A DNA stretch of 64,000 nucleotides from Prosthecobacter dejongeii (GCF_014203045.1 NZ_JACHIF010000005.1:372001-436000), one strand, 5' to 3'; counted from the first letter of the stretch, positions 1-11,259 are shown. Program-made: numbers and translations. Notes: generated by a model from the letters alone, not told the origin.

Positions 1-3000
1 TACGTCATCCGCACCACGACCACGCGCAGCAGTGCGAATGACATCGTGGCCTTTGTGAATGGCACGGACACCACCATCCGCAACTACCTCAGCGTGACCG
101 CCAGCGGTAGCGACTCCCTTCTGGATGCGGCTACCTACGGGCCACAGCTCCTGCAAGGTGGTAGCAATGACAATGGCAGCCAGAGCCTGGGCTGGGCGCG
201 CAACAGCTCCAACAGCCTGGACGGCCTGGTGCAGGTGCTGGGAAATACCAGCTACTTGCCGAACTCCTGGGGTGAAAATGGCAATACCAACGTCACGGGC
301 AACCTGCCTGTGGGCGAGGGCAGCATCACCTACACGCTGCGTTACGCGACGAATGCGCCTAGCATCACCACTCTGAGCGGGGGAGATGAATTTGGCGGCA
401 TCAGCACCCTGCAGACGGGCTCCATCCTGGTTTCCCCCACCGTCGGGGCGAATGATTCCAGCATCGTGGGAACGGGCAGCCTGGCCACCCGGAATGAGGG
501 GAACCTGCGTGACTTCCTGATCCATCAATACAACGAGGACGGTGACTTCATCATCGGCGTGCCCTTGCTGAACCGTGGGGTGCAGACCCGCCGGGGCCGC
601 CTGACAGCGGGGAACCCTGCGGTGCTCAGCGGCATCTCCGATACCACGGGCCTGCTCGGGGCCACGGTGTCTGTGGTGCCTGGGCAGACGAACATTTTGC
701 CAGCCAATGCTACAGTGGTTCAGGTCTTGGATGCGAATACCGTGGTTCTCAGTGGGAATACGACCAACAGCGCAGATGCGCGTGTCGAGTTAATTTTCAC
801 GGTCGCTGGCAATCCGATCCGTCGTTTTGTCACAACGCAGAACACGACGACCCAGAACCGCATCAACGGGGTGGTGAATCCTGAGACGGGGTTGATCTCC
901 ACCTCAGATATCTACATCGGCATGCCGATTTCTGGCCCTGGCATCCCTGCCGGAGCCATCGTGGATGCGATCTTCAATGATTCAGACATCCGCATCAATG
1001 CGAACCACTTCTTCAATGCCGAGCTTTATGGTGTGAGCTCCACCTTCACGCTGACGCCTTCCGTCGGTCTTCAGAAGCTGGGTGGCGGCACGCTGATCCT
1101 GGATGCGGACAATACCTACACGGGGGTCACTTTCCTGGCCGATGGCGTGCTGCGTGCGCAGAAGCTGACGGATGCCGGGGTGGCTGGCAGCCTGGGCTTG
1201 TCCGCCACGGGGAACCCCGCAGGGAACCTGGTGTTTAACGGCGGTACGCTGCAATACATCGGTGAAAACAGCTCCACCAACCGCGCCTACACCATCACGG
1301 ACTTTGCCCGCTTTAACGTGGGGCATGAAAAGACAACGGCCATTTTCTCAGGCAACTTCAACTTGAGCGGCACCATCGGGGCCTCGGATCGCCTGGAAAA
1401 AGTGGGCAGTGGCACGCTGGAACTGCGCGGCAGTGGCGGCCTGAATGAAGTGAAGGTGGAAGAAGGTGTGCTGCGCATGCAGTTGGTGGATACCAATGCG
1501 AGCGCGGGTGGATTCGCCATCTCGAACCCGGTCAACAATAACCTGGCCAACGTGCGCCTCTCTGGCGGTATGCTGGAAGTACGCGGCCTGCCTGAGGCAA
1601 ACTCCAGCCTGACCATGGGTGGGGCCTTCATCGTGGATGAAGGGGCCTCTGAAGTGCGCGTGACCAACGTGGCTGGTTTTGATCCGGTGAACCTGCGTGC
1701 GGGCCCCATCAGCACCCGCACCACCACGGTCAACTTCATGGGTGGTGAGGAAACCACCAGCGTGCAGCGCCTTTCGGGCGGCACGGTGCGGTTTACGGAA
1801 AATCCGGAGCTGAATTCCGGCTCGGCGAACATCTTCCTGAACATCCCCCGTCTGGAGCGAACGAATCTCCTGGCCTGGGCGGTGTACCAGAACCTGTCTG
1901 CCGCTGGCGGCACGGTGGGTGTGGATGACTTTGCCTCCGTGCTCGTGGAAAGCGGCGGTGTGGTCTCGGCAGATTTCCAGACCCTTTATCAACTGGGTTC
2001 CAACCACAGCAATGCAGCGCTGTGGGGCATTTCCCGTCCAAGCACCATTCACAACCCCTCTGAAGGCGGTGCCGTGCAGATTGACATTCCTTCCGGGGTC
2101 ACGATCACGGCGGGTAGCAAAGATATGGTGATCTCAGCCGTGCAGCAGAGCCTGGTGAACACCCTGCTGGTGGATATGATGGTGACGGGCCCCGGTATCC
2201 CTGCGGATACACGCATCGTCTCGCTCAATAAGACCACACGTGTGGTGACCCTGAACAATGCGGCGGAGCTGGACTCCACGGTGGGCAACTATCGCTTCCT
2301 GACGACCCGCACACTGTTTGGCCGCGTGGGTTTGGTGGACCCTGGGCAGTCTGAAAGTGCCAGCATCAACATCGCCGGTCGTGACCGTGAGGTGAATACC
2401 CTGCGCTATTACAGCCCCGAAGACAGTGTGGTGACGGTGGATGCCGGCAGCACGCTGAAACTGGTCTCTGGAGCGATCCTGGTGGCCTCGAATGTGCGCA
2501 CGGGTGAAAAGAGCATCCTGGGCCCAGGCAACATCAGCAGCACCGGGGTGGCCGGTGAAGGCAGTGACTTCATCATCCACAACTACAGCCAGCATGCCAC
2601 GTTCAACATCGGCGCGAACATCATTGATGGGGTGGTGGTGCTGGAAGTGCCGCAGGACAACGCACCTGCGGTACCTGCAGGCAGTGTGCTGGAAGGGCAG
2701 TCTGTGATGACCGTGCTGGAGCTGGCCTTCAAGCAGCGGAATCGCATCCATCCCGGCATGGAAATCTCTGGCCCTGGCATCCAGCCGGGAACCTTTGTGC
2801 TGAGTGTGGACGGTCTGCTGAGCCAGATCTTCATGAGCAAGCCTGCGACGGGTACTTTCACCGGGGTCGCCTACACCTTCCGTTCCTCCACCAGCTTGGT
2901 GCAGAGCGGGATCGGCACCACGATCCTGAGTGGGAACAACATTTACTCCGGCAAGACCTTCGTGCACGGCGGGGTGCTGCGTCTGGACTCGGCCAATGCC

Positions 3001-6000
3001 ATCCCTGGGGGCTTCACCTCCACGGCACCGCTGGCCACCTCCAGCCACATCGTGGTGAAGGACGGCGTCATCGGCCTGAGCTCGGGTGACTTCACCCGTT
3101 TCCTGGGAACGGCGGATAACCAGATCGAATTCAAAGGCAGCGGTGGTTTTGCCGCTTACGGCGCTGACCGCCTGGTGAACTTTGGCAATGAGGGCAAGCG
3201 CCTGCGCTTCGGCAATGACGGCTTCGTTTCGGACGGGTCTTCCCTGATCCTGGGCGCGGTGGATGCCACGCATAAGGTGACGTTGGTGAACCCGATCGAC
3301 CTGGGCAGCTACAGCCAGGCCGTGCGGGTGAACAATGGCCCAGCCGCCATTGAAGGGGAGCTTTCCGGCATCCTTTCCGGTGCGGGCAAGCTGATCAAAT
3401 TTGGCCAGGGCTCCCTGCGTCTCAGCGGCTCCAATGCCCACACAGGTGGCATCGAGATCGCCGAAGGCCGCCTGGTGGTGGCGAATGTGCCGAATGCACT
3501 GGGCACGGGCACCGGTCCAGGCACGGGCGCGGTGGCGCTGGGCACCAGCCAGACGAATACCTCGAAGAGCGCTGGGCTGGAATTGACAGTCGAAGGCGGC
3601 ACCGTGGCCAAGGACATCACCGTGGGCGAGGTGAATGCCCGTGGACCTGACTGGCTGGGCCAGGGCCGGGTGGATACTAAAAATGCGGATGCGGGGTCCT
3701 TCTCCTCCACCGCCATGGTGAATGGCGCACCTGCCATCGCCTACTATGACGCCACGAATCAGGACCTGAAGTATGTGCGTGCGGCAGATGCGCGCGGCAC
3801 CACCTGGCTGCCACCTATCACGCTGGCCTCCCGCGGAGACGTGGGCAAATACGTCTCCTTGGCCGTGGTGAATGGCACCCCAGCGGTGAGCTATTATGAT
3901 GCGACGAATGGCACGCTCTGCTACATGCGCGCCTCAGACACCAGCGGTGCCTTCTGGGCTCCGAGCGTGATCGCAGACGCCAACCCTGTCAGTTCCGTGG
4001 CGGTTCAGTCCACCGGGGCCGTCATCGTGGGCGGTACGTTTGTGGAATTTGACGGTGTGGCCCGCACCCGCCTGGCCCGCCTGAGCCCCACCGGGGTGCT
4101 GGACACGAATTTCAATGTCATCGTCAACGGTGAAGTGCGCGCCATCGCCATCCAGGCCGATGACAGCATCATCATCGCAGGTGCCTTCACACGGGTGACG
4201 GGCAGCGGTGCTGGCCAGACGGAGACGGTGCGTAACAACATCGCCCGTCTCACCAGCGCTGGGGCGTTGGATACGGGCTACAATCCGAACTCCAACGGAG
4301 CCATCCGCGTGCTGCTACGTCAGGCCGATGGCAACCTGCTGGTGGGCGGTTCCTTCAGCAACATCGGTGGTGCAGGCCGCAACAACGTCGCCCGCCTCAT
4401 CCCGGCTGGGACGGCGGATAGCTTTAACCCGAATGCGAACGGTGAAGTGCGTGCGCTGGCTGTGCAGACGGATAACCACGTCCTCATCGGCGGTGCCTTC
4501 ACCACGCTGGGTGGGTCCACCCGCAACCGCATGGGCCGTGTGGATGCCGCTGGCGCATTGCAGGCCTTTAACCCGAACTTCAACAATGAAGTGCGCGGCA
4601 TCGCCGTGGCGGCGGATGGCAAGATCTACGTGGGTGGCCTCTTCAGCACCGTGGTGGGCACGCCTAACGTGACCACCTTTACCCGTAACCGCCTGGCCCG
4701 TTTGCTGGCCGATGGCGCGGTGGACATCACCTTCGGGGTGGAAGTGAACGCTGAAGTGCGCTCCGTGCAGATGCTCTCCACCGGTAAGGTGGCGGTGCTG
4801 GGGATCTTCAGTGTCTTCGGCAAAGCGAATGCGAATTTCATGGCCCAACTCAATGCCGATGGCAGTGAGGACCAGACCTTTGCCCCTGACCCTGACTATG
4901 AAGTGCGTGCCCTGGTGGAACAGAGCGATGGCAAACTGGTCATCGGCGGTCTGTTCAGCAACGTCGGCGGTGGTACCCAGCATTATGTGGGCCGCCTGAA
5001 TGCCAATGGCACACGCGATGCCAGCTTCTTGCGCAAGGTGACGGATCGCGGTCAATACACCTCGCTTGCGAGTGTGGAGATCAATAACCCGATCATCGGC
5101 GTTCCCGGCATCGCTTACTACGACGTGGTGGAAAGCGACCTGCGCTTCGTCCGCTCCAGCGATGTGAACGGCACCAACTGGATTCCATCCCTGCTGCTGG
5201 ATAGCTCAGGTGGCCAGGGGACGTCCATGGCGACGGTGAACATCGGCGGTGACGTGATCGTGAAGAACTTCACCAACAGCACGGCCAGCATCTCGGGCTT
5301 TGCCAACAACGGCACACCCGGCATCGCTTACTATGACCAGGCCACTGGAGAGCTGAGGTACATGCTGGCAAATAATTCGGGTGGGGATGACTGGACGCCT
5401 CCGAAAGTCCTGCGCAACATCGGTGTGGGCGTGGGCCAGATCTCGCTGACTGCGGTGAATGGCACCCCTGCCATCGCTTACTATAACAACACGACAGGTG
5501 ACCTGGAATACATGCGCGCCAGCAGCTTTGGCGGCATCACCACAGACCTGCGCATCAGCCCTACGGAGGTCCAGACGAAGGCCATTGCGGCCATCGTTTA
5601 CACCTCCACTTTCGGCACGCCAGATGTGCTGGATAGCACCGGCACGGTGGGTCAGTTCCCGAGCTTGGCGGTGGTGAATGGCCTGCCTGTCACCGCGGCT
5701 GGCACCCCTGCTGTGGCCTACTATGACGCCACGAACAAAAAGCTGAAATACATCCGCGCGACGAATGCAACGGGCGTGCGTGAGTTCCCTGGAGATCCCT
5801 TCCCATGGAACACGCCGATCACGCTGCTGCAATCCGTCAACGACATCGGTCGTAACGCGGGCTTGGTCATGATGGCGGAGGTTCCCGGCGTGAGCTATCG
5901 CCACATCCCTGTGCCTGCGAATCCTGAGGAACTGCCAAGCATCCAGTTCGTCCACATCAGCGACGCTGCGGGCTACTCGAAGCTGAGCTTCACCGCCAAT

Positions 6001-9000
6001 ACGACCCTTTCAGGAAATCTGAACCTGGACGGCACCGCGCTTGTGGCTCCAGAGTCTGGCAGCACGCTGACGCTGAATGGAAACATCACGGGTGCGGGCG
6101 GTTTCCGCCTGAACACGGACGGCACCATGATCATCAACAGCACGGACAACAACTTCGGCACCGGCTTGTCTGAGGAAGCCAATGGCAACTCCCGCGTGAC
6201 CATCCGCAGTGGCAGCCTGCTCCTGGGCAGCAGCACCGCACTGGGCATCAATACCGGCACGGTGCAGAATCCTTGGTATGGCCGGGTGGATCTGGGCGAC
6301 CGCAATGGCAACCCGATCAACAACAGCTTCCAGATCGCTGTGGTGCGCTCCACCACCGGTGGCAGCCTCACCGCGCTGGCAGGCAGCAGCTTCACCACAG
6401 GCAGCGGCAATGCGGGCACGTTTGTGAATGTGTCCAACGTGCTGGATGGCCGCACCTTTACCCAGGCCGATACGGGTGCCCTGGTGCTGGTGAAGGATGA
6501 GCAGGCCAACTCCGCCCGCAACGGCGTGTATCGGGTGGTCATCACCGCGCAGCAGACGGCTGGCACCATGAATCTGGTGCGTGCGGTGACGCTGGATGAA
6601 TTGGCTGAGTTCACCTACGGCCTGCGCGTGCAGGTGCAGGGTGGCACGGAGCAGAATGAAACCTACTTCCTGGCCAGCCTGGTGCAGGAAGTGAACACCT
6701 CCCCCGTCGTGTGGGCGCAGGTGCTGACGGTGGACCGCGCGACGACGGGCTACAGCCTCACCCGTGTGGAAGGCCGCTTTGACCCGACTCACAACGGTCT
6801 CTTCAGCAATGCCGGTGGCCCAGGGGCCTTCGTGGAAGTGGATACCCTCATTGACGGTCGCATCTTTACTGAGGCTGACACAGGCACACTCATCCTGGTG
6901 AAGGATGAAGAGAACAACCCGGCCTGGAATGGGGTGTACCGCATCATTTACAGCGCTGGTCTGCAATTGAATGGCACCCTGAACCTGGTGCGTGCACCTG
7001 AGTTCGACACGGTGGCTGAGATGACCTACGGCACGCAGGTGCGTGTGACGAACGGCACCCATGCCGGGCAGGCCTTCTTCCTGGCCAGCAATGTCTCCGG
7101 CCTGAATACTACGCCGGTGCTCTGGACCCGCGATGTGGCGGATGCAAACATCGCGCTGCGCACGGCCGTTTCCGGTTTGACGATTTCCCAGGCCATTGAT
7201 GTCAATGCCCGCGTGGGTGCTGGCAGCATGAGCCTCGGCTCCGCCACCGCGCTGACTTCCGGCACGGCTGAGTTCACCGGGAACATCACCCTGCGGGATA
7301 ACCAGCGCTACACGGCAGAAAACCAGAGCCTGAATCTGGATTCCAACCTCGCTACCGGTTACGGCGTGAAGATCCGTGGCAACATCACGGAAGCTCGCGG
7401 CACGGCGGGGTCTGACAGCGGTGGTACCCTGCCAGCCGATTCCCTGTCCCTGGTGAAGACCGGCACGGGCGTGGTCAGTCTGTATGGCAATGACAGCACC
7501 TTCCACGGCGGCGTCACGGTGAATCAAGGCACCTTGCTGGTGATGAATACCGCAGGTTCCGCCACGGGCACAGGCACGGTGCAGGTGAATGCAGGTGCTG
7601 TCCTGGGTGGGGTGGGCTTCATCGGCGGGCCCGTCCAGCTCACGGGCACAGGCACTGAGATCAGCACCCGCGCCACTCTGCGTGTGGGTGACCCGACGGT
7701 GACCACGGGGAATGAAGTCCTCACTCTGGGTGGCCCGCTGACGGTGGGACCGAACTCGGTGGTGGAGTTCGCCCTGGGTGCAGGCAATCTCAACCGCCTG
7801 GCAGGCACCTCCATCAACCTCACGGAAACGGGTCGCCTGCTGGTGTCCATGGCTCCAGGCTACAATCCAGGTCTCAACACCACGTTTGACATTCTGGACC
7901 TGAGCGGCGGCATCACCTTCAGCCAGGGTGGCCAGGTCACGCTTTCAGATTACCTGAAACTCCCGGGTCAATACCTGTGGGATACTTCCACCTTCCTCAC
8001 CACGGGGTCCATCACCATCACGGGTCTGACCGACGATGTGCAGGTGGACGTGCCGCCGGCTGCGGTGACGGTGAACCCAGGCGCGGGCACGACGGTGAAT
8101 TTCAGCGTCACCGTTTCGGGCAGCCCTGAGTTTGTCTATCAGTGGCAGTTCCGCCAGGCTGGAGCCCCGGACTACGTCAACATCGGCACAGCGGTGCGCG
8201 CCAGTGCGTTTACCAATACCTTCACGAAGACCGGCATCTTTGAAGCCGATGAAGGGGACTACCGCGTGATGGTGACCAATGGTGATGGGGCCTTCACGGC
8301 CACCAGCGCCCCAGCTTACCTGACGGTGAATAACCCTCCGGTGATCATCGTGCAGCCGACACCGCAGACGGTGAACCCGAACGCGACAGCGACCTTCACC
8401 GTGCAGGTGAATGGGCCAACGCCTTACAGCTTTGTCTGGAGACGCGGCACAGTGCCGATCACTCTCGGTGGCCGCTTCAGCGTGGTTTCGGATGCGCAGA
8501 CGGGCCTCTCCACCCTGACCATCACAGGCGTGGTGAAGGCGGATGAGACCAACAACATCAACGTCGTCGTCAGCAACCTGGCCGGTAGCGCTGCGCCAAG
8601 TAACTTTGTGTCCCTGCTGGTGACGGATCCGGTGACCATCGTGAACCAGCCCTTGAACTCGCAGGTGAGCACGGGTGACATCGCCTTCTTCACCGTGAGT
8701 GCCACTGGCACCGCGCCGATCTCCTACCAGTGGCAGCGCCGCGAAGTGGGCGGTGTCTTTGAAGACATCGTGGGTGAAACCGAAAACACGCTGCGCATCC
8801 CCGGCATCACGGCGGATGATGACAACGATGAAATCCGCGTGCGGGTGACCAACCCTGCTGGCACGGTGGACAGCGTTGTGGTGTCCATTGACCTGGTGCC
8901 AGGCGCGCCATCCATCGTCTCTCCAGGGTCCACGACTCTGGTTCAGGGCTCCACTCTGGAGCTCACCAGCCGCGTAGGCGGTGCCACGGCGGGCCGAGTG

Positions 9001-11163
9001 GTGGTGTGGAAGCGTAACAATGCGGTCATCACGGCGGGTGAGCGCGTCAATGCAGGCGTGACCTCGAAGGTCTCCATCCTGGAATCCTTCGAAGGCAACA
9101 CCCTCATCACCACGCTGCGGATTGAAAACATCACGACCGCGCTGGCTGGTGAATTCAAGGTGGAAGCGAAGAACACGCTGTTCCCGAAACCCGTGACCTC
9201 GGTCGCTGGCACAGGCTTGGTGGTGGTGGCGAACAACCCGAATGTGGATGTGGCCGCCTCTAACAAACCGAAGACCAAAGCGACCATGACCGTCATCGCT
9301 GCTGGCCCGGCGAAGGGCGTGACCATCGGCTACCAGTGGATGCGTCTGGTGGATGGCAACTACGAGGCCATCCCGCCGAGCGACATTGACTTTGTGGGTG
9401 TGCTGACGAAGACGCTGACCATCAACAATGTGGACATCGCAGACCGTGGCACTTACGCCTGTAAAGTCACTGGTGCAGGCACGCCTTCCTTTGTGATGGC
9501 AGGCACACACCACCTGAAGGTTTACACAGCCGAGCCTGAACTGCTGCCGATCACCTTCCCTGTGGGCATGGTGGGTGCCGACTATGAATACCAGATCCCT
9601 GTGGACCTGGGCACGGATGGTGACAAGACGCCGGCGCTTTACAGCATCAGCGGCCTGCCTCCTGGGCTGAAGGCCGATAGCAAAACAGGTAAAATCACCG
9701 GTCGCCCAACGGCGAGCAAGGTGGGTGGTTACGCGGTGAAGGTGACGGTTTCCAATGCCTTCAGTTCGAAGCCCAACCTCCAGACAGCCACGGCCACGCT
9801 GACGGTGAATGCCATCCCGACCGGTGGGGTGGGTACCTTTGCAGGCTGGATCCCACGGCATGAGCTGAACGGGGAAGTGGGCGGTCGTTTCGACCTCGTC
9901 GTGACGGCTCAGGGAGCTTTCTCGGGCAAGGTGACGCTGGCTACGACGGTGTACCCGATCAAAGGCAACCTGAAGCTGGTGATTGATCCGGAGACGGGCC
10001 TGCTCACGGCAGATCCTGAGGGCACGGTGACCATCCTGCGCAAAGCGGTGGGTGCAGCTCCAGTGCCACCGCCGCTGACGCTGGCCTTTACCCTGAAGCC
10101 TAACACGGATCGCCTGGGCACGGCCTCCATCAGCACCTCCGAGCAGCGGATCGTGGATAACGAGCTGGTGGTGGTGGACCTGAATCTGCCCTTCACCGGC
10201 TGGCGCAACAAGTGGTCTGCCACGGTGCCACCGAATGATTACCTGAGTGATCTGGTGGCCCCGGCGGTGAAGAAGACACCGGGTTACTACACGATGGCGC
10301 TTTCGCCTCCAGATGCCTCCGCTGCGGTGATCCCGCAGGGGGATGGTTTTGCCGCCTTCACGGTGGGTGTGACGGGGACGCTCAGCTACGTGGGTAAGAC
10401 GGCAGATGGTCAAGCCATCACGGGTGCCCAGTTCGTCGGCCCGCTGGGTGAAGTGATCATGTTCCAGACCCTCTACAAGACCACACCACGTGGCTCTCTG
10501 GTGGGTGAGATCAAGATCAACAAGGTGAATGATGCGATCTTTGCGGATAACACCATCACCTCCAGCCCTGCGACAGCACCTACCTGGACCTGCCCAGCTA
10601 ACCTGCTGGCGTCTAACCGCACCTATCGCAACGGCTTCGGCCCGATCTCCCTCACCGTGAATGGTGGAGCCTACCTGGACCCGAACCGCAAGAAGCCCAC
10701 GCCGACCTCACCGGACTACCCGCTGATCTTTGGTCTGCTGGCTCCGACGGTGGATGCGCTGGACCTGAAGTTCTACCTGAACGAGCTGGATGGTGCCACG
10801 CCGATCCCTGCGATTCTGGACCCAAGTCTGCCTTACAACGGTGGCACGGACCGGGTGGACGTGCTGGCGAAGAGCGCCGTGAAGGTGCCTCTGGCAGACG
10901 CGAATCCGTTTGGCACGACGCTGACTCTGGCGGCTGCGAAGGGGACCTTCACTGGGAAGGTGACGCTCCGCCAGCCAGATGCAGTCTTTGGTGGTGCGGC
11001 GGGTGTGCTCGTGCGCACGGCGACCTACCAGGGCATCCTGGTGAAAGAGGGCAGTGGGTATGTGGGCGTGGGTTACTACCTCATGCCTGAGCGTCCGAAT
11101 GAGGCGGGTGAAACGGTGGCGAAGACACCGCTGATCTCGAATCAGGTCATTCTTGCTCCTTAA
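1..11163 (+). CDS. Giant mosaic secreted protein with beta-strand repeats, delta-60 and Ig-like repeats (5' truncated)
   Basis: The reading frame is open at the left edge, so the start and any signal peptide lie outside; about 3,720 residues are visible, counted here from the window start. Autotransporter-associated beta-strand repeats (pattern LxKxGxGTLxL...TYTGxTxxxxGxLR) occur near residues 357, 465, 966, 1131 and 2484. Residues about 1230-1990 alternate two other repeats: a GTPAIAYYDATN-type motif followed by LxYxRAxD, and delta-60 repeats (GEVRAIAIQ...GGTF). A block beginning DGRTFTQADTGALVLVKDE is duplicated near 2149 and 2284. Ig-like units follow at about 2680-3180, then a putative-Ig motif (SGLPPGLKADSKTGKITG) near 3215 and a Gly/Thr-rich C-terminal region. 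There is no PEP-CTERM tail. It is most likely a cell-surface or extracellular structural or adhesive protein, but the exact role is unknown. It ends just before the Verru_Chthon cassette, a neighbourhood that suggests joint export or assembly (inference). Confidence 0.88.
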   Translation, partial: YVIRTTTTRSSANDIVAFVNGTDTTIRNYLSVTASGSDSLLDAATYGPQLLQGGSNDNGSQSLGWARNSSNSLDGLVQVLGNTSYLPNSWGENGNTNVTGNLPVGEGSITYTLRYATNAPSITTLSGGDEFGGISTLQTGSILVSPTVGANDSSIVGTGSLATRNEGNLRDFLIHQYNEDGDFIIGVPLLNRGVQTRRGRLTAGNPAVLSGISDTTGLLGATVSVVPGQTNILPANATVVQVLDANTVVLSGNTTNSADARVELIFTVAGNPIRRFVTTQNTTTQNRINGVVNPETGLISTSDIYIGMPISGPGIPAGAIVDAIFNDSDIRINANHFFNAELYGVSSTFTLTPSVGLQKLGGGTLILDADNTYTGVTFLADGVLRAQKLTDAGVAGSLGLSATGNPAGNLVFNGGTLQYIGENSSTNRAYTITDFARFNVGHEKTTAIFSGNFNLSGTIGASDRLEKVGSGTLELRGSGGLNEVKVEEGVLRMQLVDTNASAGGFAISNPVNNNLANVRLSGGMLEVRGLPEANSSLTMGGAFIVDEGASEVRVTNVAGFDPVNLRAGPISTRTTTVNFMGGEETTSVQRLSGGTVRFTENPELNSGSANIFLNIPRLERTNLLAWAVYQNLSAAGGTVGVDDFASVLVESGGVVSADFQTLYQLGSNHSNAALWGISRPSTIHNPSEGGAVQIDIPSGVTITAGSKDMVISAVQQSLVNTLLVDMMVTGPGIPADTRIVSLNKTTRVVTLNNAAELDSTVGNYRFLTTRTLFGRVGLVDPGQSESASINIAGRDREVNTLRYYSPEDSVVTVDAGSTLKLVSGAILVASNVRTGEKSILGPGNISSTGVAGEGSDFIIHNYSQHATFNIGANIIDGVVVLEVPQDNAPAVPAGSVLEGQSVMTVLELAFKQRNRIHPGMEISGPGIQPGTFVLSVDGLLSQIFMSKPATGTFTGVAYTFRSSTSLVQSGIGTTILSGNNIYSGKTFVHGGVLRLDSANAIPGGFTSTAPLATSSHIVVKDGVIGLSSGDFTRFLGTADNQIEFKGSGGFAAYGADRLVNFGNEGKRLRFGNDGFVSDGSSLILGAVDATHKVTLVNPIDLGSYSQAVRVNNGPAAIEGELSGILSGAGKLIKFGQGSLRLSGSNAHTGGIEIAEGRLVVANVPNALGTGTGPGTGAVALGTSQTNTSKSAGLELTVEGGTVAKDITVGEVNARGPDWLGQGRVDTKNADAGSFSSTAMVNGAPAIAYYDATNQDLKYVRAADARGTTWLPPITLASRGDVGKYVSLAVVNGTPAVSYYDATNGTLCYMRASDTSGAFWAPSVIADANPVSSVAVQSTGAVIVGGTFVEFDGVARTRLARLSPTGVLDTNFNVIVNGEVRAIAIQADDSIIIAGAFTRVTGSGAGQTETVRNNIARLTSAGALDTGYNPNSNGAIRVLLRQADGNLLVGGSFSNIGGAGRNNVARLIPAGTADSFNPNANGEVRALAVQTDNHVLIGGAFTTLGGSTRNRMGRVDAAGALQAFNPNFNNEVRGIAVAADGKIYVGGLFSTVVGTPNVTTFTRNRLARLLADGAVDITFGVEVNAEVRSVQMLSTGKVAVLGIFSVFGKANANFMAQLNADGSEDQTFAPDPDYEVRALVEQSDGKLVIGGLFSNVGGGTQHYVGRLNANGTRDASFLRKVTDRGQYTSLASVEINNPIIGVPGIAYYDVVESDLRFVRSSDVNGTNWIPSLLLDSSGGQGTSMATVNIGGDVIVKNFTNSTASISGFANNGTPGIAYYDQATGELRYMLANNSGGDDWTPPKVLRNIGVGVGQISLTAVNGTPAIAYYNNTTGDLEYMRASSFGGITTDLRISPTEVQTKAIAAIVYTSTFGTPDVLDSTGTVGQFPSLAVVNGLPVTAAGTPAVAYYDATNKKLKYIRATNATGVREFPGDPFPWNTPITLLQSVNDIGRNAGLVMMAEVPGVSYRHIPVPANPEELPSIQFVHISDAAGYSKLSFTANTTLSGNLNLDGTALVAPESGSTLTLNGNITGAGGFRLNTDGTMIINSTDNNFGTGLSEEANGNSRVTIRSGSLLLGSSTALGINTGTVQNPWYGRVDLGDRNGNPINNSFQIAVVRSTTGGSLTALAGSSFTTGSGNAGTFVNVSNVLDGRTFTQADTGALVLVKDEQANSARNGVYRVVITAQQTAGTMNLVRAVTLDELAEFTYGLRVQVQGGTEQNETYFLASLVQEVNTSPVVWAQVLTVDRATTGYSLTRVEGRFDPTHNGLFSNAGGPGAFVEVDTLIDGRIFTEADTGTLILVKDEENNPAWNGVYRIIYSAGLQLNGTLNLVRAPEFDTVAEMTYGTQVRVTNGTHAGQAFFLASNVSGLNTTPVLWTRDVADANIALRTAVSGLTISQAIDVNARVGAGSMSLGSATALTSGTAEFTGNITLRDNQRYTAENQSLNLDSNLATGYGVKIRGNITEARGTAGSDSGGTLPADSLSLVKTGTGVVSLYGNDSTFHGGVTVNQGTLLVMNTAGSATGTGTVQVNAGAVLGGVGFIGGPVQLTGTGTEISTRATLRVGDPTVTTGNEVLTLGGPLTVGPNSVVEFALGAGNLNRLAGTSINLTETGRLLVSMAPGYNPGLNTTFDILDLSGGITFSQGGQVTLSDYLKLPGQYLWDTSTFLTTGSITITGLTDDVQVDVPPAAVTVNPGAGTTVNFSVTVSGSPEFVYQWQFRQAGAPDYVNIGTAVRASAFTNTFTKTGIFEADEGDYRVMVTNGDGAFTATSAPAYLTVNNPPVIIVQPTPQTVNPNATATFTVQVNGPTPYSFVWRRGTVPITLGGRFSVVSDAQTGLSTLTITGVVKADETNNINVVVSNLAGSAAPSNFVSLLVTDPVTIVNQPLNSQVSTGDIAFFTVSATGTAPISYQWQRREVGGVFEDIVGETENTLRIPGITADDDNDEIRVRVTNPAGTVDSVVVSIDLVPGAPSIVSPGSTTLVQGSTLELTSRVGGATAGRVVVWKRNNAVITAGERVNAGVTSKVSILESFEGNTLITTLRIENITTALAGEFKVEAKNTLFPKPVTSVAGTGLVVVANNPNVDVAASNKPKTKATMTVIAAGPAKGVTIGYQWMRLVDGNYEAIPPSDIDFVGVLTKTLTINNVDIADRGTYACKVTGAGTPSFVMAGTHHLKVYTAEPELLPITFPVGMVGADYEYQIPVDLGTDGDKTPALYSISGLPPGLKADSKTGKITGRPTASKVGGYAVKVTVSNAFSSKPNLQTATATLTVNAIPTGGVGTFAGWIPRHELNGEVGGRFDLVVTAQGAFSGKVTLATTVYPIKGNLKLVIDPETGLLTADPEGTVTILRKAVGAAPVPPPLTLAFTLKPNTDRLGTASISTSEQRIVDNELVVVDLNLPFTGWRNKWSATVPPNDYLSDLVAPAVKKTPGYYTMALSPPDASAAVIPQGDGFAAFTVGVTGTLSYVGKTADGQAITGAQFVGPLGEVIMFQTLYKTTPRGSLVGEIKINKVNDAIFADNTITSSPATAPTWTCPANLLASNRTYRNGFGPISLTVNGGAYLDPNRKKPTPTSPDYPLIFGLLAPTVDALDLKFYLNELDGATPIPAILDPSLPYNGGTDRVDVLAKSAVKVPLADANPFGTTLTLAAAKGTFTGKVTLRQPDAVFGGAAGVLVRTATYQGILVKEGSGYVGVGYYLMPERPNEAGETVAKTPLISNQVILAP

Positions 11164-11177
11164 GAATCAAATTCCGC

Positions 11178-11213
11178 GGCCCCGTGGGGGGAAACCCCTC
11201 CGGGGCTTCTTTA
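11178..11213 (+). terminator. Rho-independent terminator of the giant surface protein gene
   Basis: Just after the stop codon, GCCCCG and CGGGGC pair around an inner GGGG/CCCC stem with a short A-rich loop, followed by TTCTTT. It separates the surface protein gene from the downstream cassette, which has its own promoter. Confidence 0.7.
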
Positions 11214-11259
11214 TGGCGAAAAAAGGCGTGTAATAACGAAGTACATACTGTGCAATGAC

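Noticed and set aside
7945-10413. A long minus-strand open frame inside the giant surface protein gene
   Set aside because: It is fully antisense to a frame with clear Ig-like repeats, is rich in His/Arg/Gly, and has no domain; GC-rich DNA makes such frames common.
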